Assembly: GCF_945952095.1 (NCBI RefSeq)
Contig: NZ_CAMFHL010000031.1
Location: forward strand, 1 to 45,577
Reading direction: 5' to 3'
Origin: an uncultured Arsenicibacter sp.
Lineage (GTDB): Bacteria > Bacteroidota > Bacteroidia > Cytophagales > Spirosomataceae
Length of the DNA stretch: 45,577 nt
The notes below the pieces were generated by a model. The model made no database searches. It was not told the DNA's origin and was given only the letters and a program-made list of their open reading frames with translations. Position numbers and translations under genes: made by a program. Shown here in pieces: positions 8,015 through 14,918 of the stretch (its first letter is position 1; each line of letters starts with the position of its first letter).

Positions 8015-9049
8015 ATGCCTTCTCCCATTACTGTCGGCCTGATTGGTTTTGGCCTGTCGGGCCGTTATTTCCATGCGCCGTTTCTGCATACCAACCCGAA
8101 TTTCGCGCTGACGAAGGTGGTTGAACGTCACCGCAACGACGCGCAGTTGTTCGACCCGTCGATCATTACCGTACGGAGCCACGAAGAGCTGTTTACTGAC
8201 CCTGCTATTGAGCTGGTGATTGTGGGCTCACCGAACGATACGCACTTTTCGTATGCCAAAGCGGCTCTCGAAGCCGGTAAACATGTGCTGATCGAAAAGC
8301 CGTTTACTAACACCAGCGCACAGGCCCGCGAACTGCTCGACCTCGCGCAGGCGAAAGGGCTTGTTGCCATTCCGTACCAGAACCGCCGCTACGATGCCGA
8401 TTTCCTGACGATTCAGCAGGTGCTGGCGAGCGGCAGACTGGGGGACATCAATGAGTATGAAGGGCATTTCGACCGCTACCGGCCGGTCGTACTGGACAGC
8501 TGGAAAGAACACGAGCCCGACGGCGGCGGTAACCTCTACAACCTCGGTCCGCACCTGCTCGACCAGGCTCTTGTGCTGTTCGGTATTCCTGAAGCGGTTT
8601 CCGGCGACATCCGCATGATCCGCAAGGGTAGTACCAACGACGATTACTTCGAAATCCGCCTGTTCTACCCCGACAAGCGGGTTATCGTGAAGTCGAATAT
8701 GATGGCACCGGAAAACCACCTGCGGTACATCATTCACGGGTCAGCAGGGTCGTTTGTGAAGTCAGGGCTGGATATTCAGGAGGAAACGCAGCGGAAAGAC
8801 ATTTTACCTGATACACCGGACTGGGGCCGCGAACCGGCCAGCCAATACGGCACGCTGACGACCGAAGCGGGTAAGGAAACGATTGAGAGTCTGGCGGGCA
8901 ACTACCATACGTTCTACAATAATCTGGCAGCCGCAATCCGCGGGGAGCAGCCGGCCGAAGTACGGCCTGAACAGATTTATGCCGTCATCCGGATCATGGA
9001 GCTGGCGCGGCAAAGCAGTCAGGAAGGACGGGTACTGGCGTTTGATTAG
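8015..9049 (+). CDS. Gfo/Idh/MocA family NAD(P)-dependent oxidoreductase
   Basis: Cytoplasmic NAD(P)-dependent sugar or cyclitol dehydrogenase of 344 residues, a normal length. The N-terminal Rossmann fold begins ITVGLIGFGLSGRYFHAPFL, with a GxGxxG-type nucleotide loop. The family motif EKPFT (catalytic Lys region) follows at about residue 92. The C-terminal alpha/beta domain contains GGGNLYNLGPHLLDQAL, with the conserved His. The GRYFHAPFL signature recalls the YdgJ/IolW (scyllo-inositol dehydrogenase-like) subgroup, but the substrate cannot be read from the sequence. It is a single plus-strand gene between minus-strand operons, divergent from tsaE and convergent with the hybrid two-component gene. 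Confidence 0.9.
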   Translation: MPSPITVGLIGFGLSGRYFHAPFLHTNPNFALTKVVERHRNDAQLFDPSIITVRSHEELFTDPAIELVIVGSPNDTHFSYAKAALEAGKHVLIEKPFTNTSAQARELLDLAQAKGLVAIPYQNRRYDADFLTIQQVLASGRLGDINEYEGHFDRYRPVVLDSWKEHEPDGGGNLYNLGPHLLDQALVLFGIPEAVSGDIRMIRKGSTNDDYFEIRLFYPDKRVIVKSNMMAPENHLRYIIHGSAGSFVKSGLDIQEETQRKDILPDTPDWGREPASQYGTLTTEAGKETIESLAGNYHTFYNNLAAAIRGEQPAEVRPEQIYAVIRIMELARQSSQEGRVLAFD

Positions 9050-9064
9050 AACCGGACAATTAAC

Positions 9065-9137
9065 TATTTACCACATAGCCGCATAGCATACATCAGAGAA
9101 ACATCTTTGGTTGGCTATCAGGGCTATGTGGTGAATA
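9065..9137. repeat. Long inverted repeat between convergent genes
   Basis: TATTTACCACATAGCC (9065-9080) pairs with GGCTATGTGGTGAATA (9122-9137) with one mismatch over 16 bp, around a 41-nt loop. It fills the gap between the ends of the Gfo/Idh gene and the convergent hybrid two-component gene, so it could end transcription from both sides. There is no T-tract, and it may equally be a dispersed intergenic repeat. Confidence 0.6.
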
Positions 9138-9153
9138 GGACTGCTGCCCGGAA

Positions 9154-12100
9154 CTAGTACAGTACCCGTTCTGTAGGCTGTATTTTTTTGCCGGGCGTCA
9201 GGCCGAAGCGCTCGCGGTAAATGCGGGAGAAATAGGATGCTTTCTGGTAACCCACCTGTAGCGCAATGTGTTTAATCATCGCTTCAGGCTGGCTTTCAAA
9301 CAAAGCATAAGCGACCTGAAGCCGTATTTCCTGAATCAGCTGGTTAGGCGATAACCCCGTAATGGCTTTAGTCCGGCGGAACAACTGCCGCTCGCTGACA
9401 TGCACCATTTCCGCCAGCATCTGAATATTCAGGCGGGTATCGCCGATATGTTTCCGGATCAGCTTTTCGACCAGGGCAATCCACTCGGCATCGGTAACGG
9501 CCGGTGAGGTCACCATTTCGTCAGGAGCCTCCTGCAGCCAGATCGCCTGCTCATCAGCACGGCTCAGCAGGTTCTGAATCCGGGCAAGCAGTTCTGATTC
9601 ATGAAACGGCTTGGTCAGGTAATCGGCCACACCGAGCTGCAGCGCCTGAAGCCGGACATCCAGGTCGGTGCGGGCCGTGACCAATACCACCGGAATCGGC
9701 TTCCACAGCGTATGCTTTTTTAACGCCTCCACCAGCGCCAGCCCGTCTACTTCCGGCATCATAATATCCGTAACGATCAGGTCGGGCAGCTGGTCTTCCG
9801 GACACTTCGCCAGCCAATCGAGCGCGTGCCTGCCGTTCTGCGCCGTTATGATGCTGAAATAGGGGCTCAGCAGCGTCTGTATATACAACAGCATATCGGC
9901 ATTATCGTCGACCAGCAGAATTGTGGTCTGCCCCGCCTGTTCCGGTAAGGATGCCGGGGTGTCGCGGGTCGGAATAGCGGGGAGCAACGGCCCGTCGTCC
10001 GTAGCGGGAGGCAGTACGATCTCCGTCCGGGCGGTCATGGGCCGGACCGGATACGTTACCCGGAACGTACTCCCCTGCTCCGGCGTGCTTTGTACCGTCA
10101 GTTCACCGCCCCATAAGGTTACATATTCCCGGCATAACGCCAGGCCAATGCCGGTGCCGCCGCGCAGGGGTTTATCCAGTTGACCGGACTGAAAATACCG
10201 CTCAAAAATATGGGGCAGATCATCCGGGTGAATACCACTTCCGGTATCGGTTACCTCCAGCACCGCTTCACTTTCCGTACCCGACAACCGCACGTCTACC
10301 CTACCGCCGGCTGACGTATATTTCAGCGAGTTAGCCAGCAGATTCCGCAAGACGACTTCTACCTTACGGGCATCGAACAGCATCATCCGCCGGTTCTGCA
10401 CGCCGTTCACCCGAAGGTCAATTCCGTTGTATTGTGCCTGGGGCAAAAACGTATCGGCAAGCTGAAGCACAAGCTGTGTCAGGTCCGCCGGCTGTTCGGT
10501 TAACGTTTCTCGGCCGTCATCCAGCTTGGTTAAGCTGAGCAGGTCATTCACCATGCCCAGCAGTTGCTGCGTATTACGCTGCATCGCCTGCAGCAGTTGT
10601 TGCGCCGAGACATCCGTAATACGTCTGGAAAGATGGTGCAGCGGCCCGATCAGCAGCGTCAGCGGTGTCCGGAACTCATGCGACACATTGGCAAAAAAAC
10701 GGGCTTTGAGCGTTGCATTGGCTGCCAGATCGGCGGCCTGCCGTTCAATAATGGCTTTATCCTTTTCAATCTGTGCCGTACGGCGACCGACCTCAGCCTC
10801 AAGCCGTATTTTCTCCTGAATCAGCTGCCAGTTACGCCAGCGGAACGCGGCCATAACCAGGCCAATGAGCATCAGCAGGGCAAGTACCACAAACCACGTC
10901 TGCAAATAAACCGGCCGGTCAATACCTAACGGTATAGCCAGCACCGGCGAAATCCAGTCGCCGCTGGTTGTCTGCGCCCGCACCTCCAGGGTAAACTCGC
11001 CGGAGGGCAGGCCGTTCAGCCGCAGCTCCATCTGGTGCTGCATTACCCACTGATCCTGCCAGCCCACAATCCGGTACCACAAGCGGGTTTTGCCCAAATA
11101 CCGGTAATCCAGCAAAGCAAATGACAGACTCACCAGTTTATTATCAGCCGCCAGCCGGATACGCTGCTGCTCCCGGAAGGTCTCAAAGGCATCGGTCAGT
11201 TCGCCGGTGCCGGTATCCAGCTTATGGTATTGGGTTAGTACCAGGGGAGCCATGCCAGGTTTCGCGGCCCGCACCTGATCCGGATAGAACGCAGTAATGC
11301 CATTCAGGCCACCGAGAAACAACCGCCCGTCGGGAGCACGGTAGTGCGCAGTCAGATTAAACTCTTTATCGGCAATACCGTCGGTCGTATGAAACGTCTG
11401 AACCTGACAGGTTTTGCGGTTAAAGGCCATCAGGCCATAATCACTCGGGAGCCACAACCGCTGGTGCCGGTCTTCGTAAATGCAGTACAGCGAATTGTCC
11501 GACAAGCCCTGTCTGACAGTGAATTGCCGGTATTGGCCCGTCGTCCGGTTCCAGCGGATCAGCCCGCCGCCCCGTGTGGCCAGCCAGTAGATGCCACGCT
11601 CGTCGGGGTCGGGGTGTACAAACGTGATGTGGTCAAACGGCAGGGCCGGTTCTGTTCCGGAGCGCTTTCCCTGCTCATCCTGCCGGTAGTCGCGGGTGCT
11701 GTAACGGGCCACAATGCCGCGCAAGGTATCCAGCACATACAACCCTGATGAAGCAGCGATCCAGATTTTTCCGGACTGCTTATCCGGGAAAAAGCCATTC
11801 ACCCGGTTTCGGGCCAGTTCGGCAAACCGGTTGTAGCGCGTAAACGGCTGGTTCTGTTTTCCGGCGACATCAAAAACAGACAGGCCGTCGTCGTAACCAA
11901 CCCAGAGGTGCTGCCGGCCGTCGTCCCAGATCGCCATCCCGATACTGTTCGGCAACTCCTGCCGCAACGGATACGCTACTGCCTGACCGGTCGATGGAGT
12001 AATTTGGGTAATGCCATGCATGGTACTCCAGATGGTGCCCTGCCGGTCCTGAATAGCCGGATACAGGTAGCGCACAATCGGATAGCGGGGGTCAGTCGGA

Positions 12101-13380
12101 GGCAGTATGGGTTGTTTATGCCCCGTCTGCAAATCAACCCAATAACTTTCTTCCGTATTTACCCATAACCGGTTGCCCTGCTGCACCATTCCCCGGATCG
12201 AATACCGGTCGGCAGTAGCTTTCTGATCGGGTTGATGAAGGTATCGGGTAAAGCGGTTAGGCTCAAGAGTCAGGAGGACAACACCGTCGTCGGTACGCAC
12301 CCACACGGCTCCCGTCCGGTCGATGTCAGCGGTCCGGAACGACTGCATACTCGCCGTCGGTACGTTGGTTTTCAACAGGTCGAAGACAAGACCGTGGACC
12401 GGATGCCAGGCAAAACACACCCGGTTGCCGCAAAACCAGTACAGATTACGGGCAGCATCATACTGAACACCCATGGCAATCTGCGCATTGGGTTGGTCGT
12501 CAGGAAACGGACTTTGGCCGAATGTAACAGGCAGCGATTGCAGCGCTCCGGATGGAGGCAATCGATAGAGGAATCCGGTCAGTTCATGCTTTGTCAGGCG
12601 CGGCAACTCCCTGAACGGAAAATAGCCCACCCATTTAAAGAGGTGCAGCGTACCGGTTTTATCTTCGGTCATGGGCATGATCGGAAACGCCACATCGTAA
12701 CGGCGCAGGATGCGCCCCAGCGAGTCCATTTCCATGAGCGTACCGCCGCCGGAAATACCCTGCGGCCTTACTGACACCCAGAGTGTCGCGCGTGTCGTTT
12801 CAAGCCCTCCTACCAGCACACGGTTGTCCTGCGGTGAACGCCACCGGCCAACGGTCCGGAAACGCCCGCCGCCGAGGTGCCGGACTACCCGGCCTTTTGT
12901 TGTCAGCAGGTACTGAAAAGGGCGGTTACCGGTCATCAGAAATGACTGAATGGGATCGTCTTCAAACGGGTTCTTACGCCCGTAAACGTCCTCAAACGAA
13001 CGGGGTGTTTTTTCACCCGGCCGGACAAGCTGTATTTTCCGCAGCCCGTTTTCACTCCCTCCAACGATCCACAAATTCCCCGCTACGTCCGTACAGATCG
13101 ACCTGATGGCGGGTGAAAACGCAGCATCAGCTGTTTTTTTGTCCGGTTCCCGTAAAGGCTCAAACTGCTGCCCGTCGAAACGGTACGCATTCTCCAGCGT
13201 ACCGGCCCACATAAAGCCCTGTTTATCCTGCCCTAAAGCATTTATACTCTTCCCGAACGTAAGATGCCGTGCACTGACGATATAGGGATGCTCTTTCGGG
13301 GAGTCCTGAGCCGGCAATGTATGCCAGCAGGCAAGAGCAGTGAGTATGCTTTGCAGGAGATGTCGGAAAAAGCGTTTCAT
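9154..13380 (-). CDS. Hybrid two-component system regulator (sensor kinase, receiver and AraC-type DNA-binding domain)
   Basis: One-protein two-component system typical of Bacteroidota, 1408 residues. A signal peptide (about 1-25) leads to a periplasmic ligand-binding region of two-component-regulator propeller blades (for example GYDDGLSVFD, IYEDRHQRLWLPSDYGLMAF) and a Y_Y_Y domain (about 745-820). A single membrane helix lies at about 825-847. In the cytoplasm come HisKA (FANVSHEFRTPLTLL, phospho-His901) and HATPase_c (NLLANSLKYT, DTGSGI, GGTGIGLAL). A receiver follows (LLVDDNAD, phospho-Asp1205 in VTDIMMP, KPF), then a C-terminal AraC helix-turn-helix (about 1310-1405). All phospho-acceptor residues are present. 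No SusC/SusD pair is adjacent; the neighbour is a divergent glycine-rich secreted protein. Likely targets include the 21-bp repeats just upstream. Confidence 0.94.
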   Translation of the reverse strand: MKRFFRHLLQSILTALACWHTLPAQDSPKEHPYIVSARHLTFGKSINALGQDKQGFMWAGTLENAYRFDGQQFEPLREPDKKTADAAFSPAIRSICTDVAGNLWIVGGSENGLRKIQLVRPGEKTPRSFEDVYGRKNPFEDDPIQSFLMTGNRPFQYLLTTKGRVVRHLGGGRFRTVGRWRSPQDNRVLVGGLETTRATLWVSVRPQGISGGGTLMEMDSLGRILRRYDVAFPIMPMTEDKTGTLHLFKWVGYFPFRELPRLTKHELTGFLYRLPPSGALQSLPVTFGQSPFPDDQPNAQIAMGVQYDAARNLYWFCGNRVCFAWHPVHGLVFDLLKTNVPTASMQSFRTADIDRTGAVWVRTDDGVVLLTLEPNRFTRYLHQPDQKATADRYSIRGMVQQGNRLWVNTEESYWVDLQTGHKQPILPPTDPRYPIVRYLYPAIQDRQGTIWSTMHGITQITPSTGQAVAYPLRQELPNSIGMAIWDDGRQHLWVGYDDGLSVFDVAGKQNQPFTRYNRFAELARNRVNGFFPDKQSGKIWIAASSGLYVLDTLRGIVARYSTRDYRQDEQGKRSGTEPALPFDHITFVHPDPDERGIYWLATRGGGLIRWNRTTGQYRQFTVRQGLSDNSLYCIYEDRHQRLWLPSDYGLMAFNRKTCQVQTFHTTDGIADKEFNLTAHYRAPDGRLFLGGLNGITAFYPDQVRAAKPGMAPLVLTQYHKLDTGTGELTDAFETFREQQRIRLAADNKLVSLSFALLDYRYLGKTRLWYRIVGWQDQWVMQHQMELRLNGLPSGEFTLEVRAQTTSGDWISPVLAIPLGIDRPVYLQTWFVVLALLMLIGLVMAAFRWRNWQLIQEKIRLEAEVGRRTAQIEKDKAIIERQAADLAANATLKARFFANVSHEFRTPLTLLIGPLHHLSRRITDVSAQQLLQAMQRNTQQLLGMVNDLLSLTKLDDGRETLTEQPADLTQLVLQLADTFLPQAQYNGIDLRVNGVQNRRMMLFDARKVEVVLRNLLANSLKYTSAGGRVDVRLSGTESEAVLEVTDTGSGIHPDDLPHIFERYFQSGQLDKPLRGGTGIGLALCREYVTLWGGELTVQSTPEQGSTFRVTYPVRPMTARTEIVLPPATDDGPLLPAIPTRDTPASLPEQAGQTTILLVDDNADMLLYIQTLLSPYFSIITAQNGRHALDWLAKCPEDQLPDLIVTDIMMPEVDGLALVEALKKHTLWKPIPVVLVTARTDLDVRLQALQLGVADYLTKPFHESELLARIQNLLSRADEQAIWLQEAPDEMVTSPAVTDAEWIALVEKLIRKHIGDTRLNIQMLAEMVHVSERQLFRRTKAITGLSPNQLIQEIRLQVAYALFESQPEAMIKHIALQVGYQKASYFSRIYRERFGLTPGKKIQPTERVLY

Positions 13381-13485
13381 GTTTACGGAGTACGGTGGTA
13401 CAGTGCATAGCCTATCTGCATTGATTGCCAGATCAGTATACGCAGTATCGGTTAAGTATGCAAAAAAAGCAAAATATACTCATTT

Positions 13486-13569
13486 GGCAGCATCAGGGAC
13501 ACGATTGGCAGAATAGGGGACGTGATTGGCAGGATCAGGGACACGATTGGCGGGATCGGGAGAACAGCT
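13486..13569. repeat. Four-unit 21-bp tandem direct repeat, candidate regulator binding array
   Basis: Units of exactly 21 bp at 13486-13506, 13507-13527, 13528-13548 and 13549-13569. The first three begin GGCAG and end GATT, with GGGACACGATT or GGGACGTGATT in the second half; the fourth is degenerate (GGCGGGATCGGGAGAACA). The array lies between the divergent hybrid two-component gene and the glycine-rich protein gene, ending 6 bases before a -7-like GACCTTTG. A 21-bp period is two helical turns and equals the spacing of AraC half-sites, so it is a plausible binding array for the adjacent AraC-type domain. Confidence 0.8.
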
Positions 13570-13575
13570 TAACGT

Positions 13576-13583
13576 GACCTTTG
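13576..13583 (+). promoter_or_regulatory. -7-like element of the glycine-rich protein gene
   Basis: GACCTTTG matches TAnnTTTG at all fixed positions but the first. It lies just after the 21-bp repeat array and about 60 bases before the chosen ATG. No TTG lies at normal -33 spacing, which would fit a promoter that needs an activator. Confidence 0.35.
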
Positions 13584-13643
13584 CAGGCAGTTTCATACGA
13601 ACATAGTACAAATCCATCTAACTCGTTACGCAAACCGACTAAC

Positions 13644-14804
13644 ATGTATCCAAACGAAATTTTTCTGCCTGAACAAGGCAATTTCCGCTCCGCACGGCTA
13701 ACGCCAACGTGGCGGGCCACAACAGCCCGTTTATACCTTTCCGTACTCTTTGGCTGGCTTGCTGCCATCATCGCCAACGGAGTACAGGCCCAAACCAGCC
13801 CACAGACCTTTACCTACACGGGCGACGTTCAAACCTTCACTGTCCCGAATGGTGTAACCAGCCTATTGGTGGTAGCCAAAGGGGCCAAAGGTGGAAATAG
13901 TAATTCTTCAGAATATACAAACGGGAATGGCGGTCTGGGCGGCACGGTACGGGCAACTCTAAAGGTTCCCCCTGGTCAGGTGCTGACCCTCATGGTAGGT
14001 GGTCAGGGAGTAGCGGGTGAAGACGCTAATACGGGAGGTGGCTATAATGGGGGTGGTAATAGCTCTGACGGTAGTCCACATGGTGGTGGTGGTGGCGCTT
14101 CCGACATTCGGATGGGCGGCTCCGCACTCAGCAACCGGGTGATGGTAGCTGGTGGAGGTGGCGGTAGCACCTTTAGCATAGGTGAGATAACCTTCAATGG
14201 TGGAGGTGGGGGTGGACTTACAGCTTTAGAAGGGAAAGGACTCTCCCGAGGACAGGGGGGGACTCAGGAAGAAGGAGGAGTAGGTGGTAATAATATGGGG
14301 ACTGATAAGGGTATTCTGGGTGCTGGTGGCACTGGCGGGAGAGGCGGCGGTGGTGGAGGTGGTTATTACGGCGGTGGAGGCGGTGGAGGCGGAGGTGGTA
14401 TCGGCGGTGGCGGTGGTGGCAGTAGCTACACCGACCCAACCCTTTGCACCAACGTAGTGCATACCCAGGGCGACAATGATGGTGATGGCGAAATAACCCT
14501 GAGCTGGACACCCCCTCCGCCTTTTGCCTTTCAGGTCATCAGCCCGGCCATTAATCAGGCATTAGTGCTGAGCGCGTCCAACTGCCCCGTAACATTTACA
14601 GGTCAGGGCTGGGGCAAGGGCTTTGTCGTCACCGGCAGCAATGGCTATGTGTTCAGCAATGTCTTCCGGGGTTTTATTCAGGGCGGAGCCATTACCGCTA
14701 CCGGTATCAACCAACCGGGCACCTACACCATCACTGTCTATGGTGATCCGGGCCAGACGCCTGTCAGCTATCCGTTTCAGGTGACCGGCACGGGCTGCAA
14801 GTAA
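13644..14804 (+). CDS. Secreted glycine-rich protein with polyglycine core
   Basis: A 386-residue exported protein of unknown function. The chosen ATG (MYPNEIF) precedes a hydrophobic signal sequence ending VQAQ; an in-frame start 63 bases upstream is less likely. The mature protein begins with a beta-like segment (FTYTGDVQTFTVPNGV). It continues in a long glycine-rich region (about residues 85-265 of this frame) with repeated GGGGG runs, GGGGGASDIR and GGGGGSSYTD. It ends in an Ig-like beta domain with two cysteines (NCPVTF and the terminal TGCK). The ASDIR-after-polyglycine pattern resembles the bacterial relatives of the ALK/LTK glycine-rich domain, in which polyglycine helices pack together. 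A surface or matrix role is inference. Divergent from the hybrid regulator and behind the 21-bp repeats. Confidence 0.85.
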   Translation: MYPNEIFLPEQGNFRSARLTPTWRATTARLYLSVLFGWLAAIIANGVQAQTSPQTFTYTGDVQTFTVPNGVTSLLVVAKGAKGGNSNSSEYTNGNGGLGGTVRATLKVPPGQVLTLMVGGQGVAGEDANTGGGYNGGGNSSDGSPHGGGGGASDIRMGGSALSNRVMVAGGGGGSTFSIGEITFNGGGGGGLTALEGKGLSRGQGGTQEEGGVGGNNMGTDKGILGAGGTGGRGGGGGGGYYGGGGGGGGGGIGGGGGGSSYTDPTLCTNVVHTQGDNDGDGEITLSWTPPPPFAFQVISPAINQALVLSASNCPVTFTGQGWGKGFVVTGSNGYVFSNVFRGFIQGGAITATGINQPGTYTITVYGDPGQTPVSYPFQVTGTGCK

Positions 14805-14822
14805 CGTAGATCCGGTTCATAC

Positions 14823-14869
14823 AAACGCGTGGATTTCCGGTAGTTATCTGTTCGGAAATCCACGCGTTT
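14823..14869. terminator. Perfect 17-bp hairpin between convergent genes
   Basis: A perfect 17-bp stem (14823-14839 with 14853-14869) around a 13-nt loop. It lies between the end of the glycine-rich protein gene and the end of the convergent outer-membrane protein gene. It has only a three-base T-run, but its position suggests a two-way transcription stop. Confidence 0.7.
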
Positions 14870-14918
14870 ATGCGTTATTAAACCCGCAAACGGGAAGTAA
14901 TCAACGTTTTTTTCTCCG

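Noticed and set aside
13486..13569. The 21-bp tandem units as a small CRISPR array.
   Set aside because: Units are contiguous with no unique spacers, are too short and diverged for CRISPR repeats, and no cas gene is present.
14218..14511. His- and Ser-rich minus-strand frames opposite the glycine-rich region.
   Set aside because: GGT/GGC glycine codons read in reverse give ACC/GCC and, in shifted frames, CAC and AGC-type codons. The composition is wholly explained by the sense gene.
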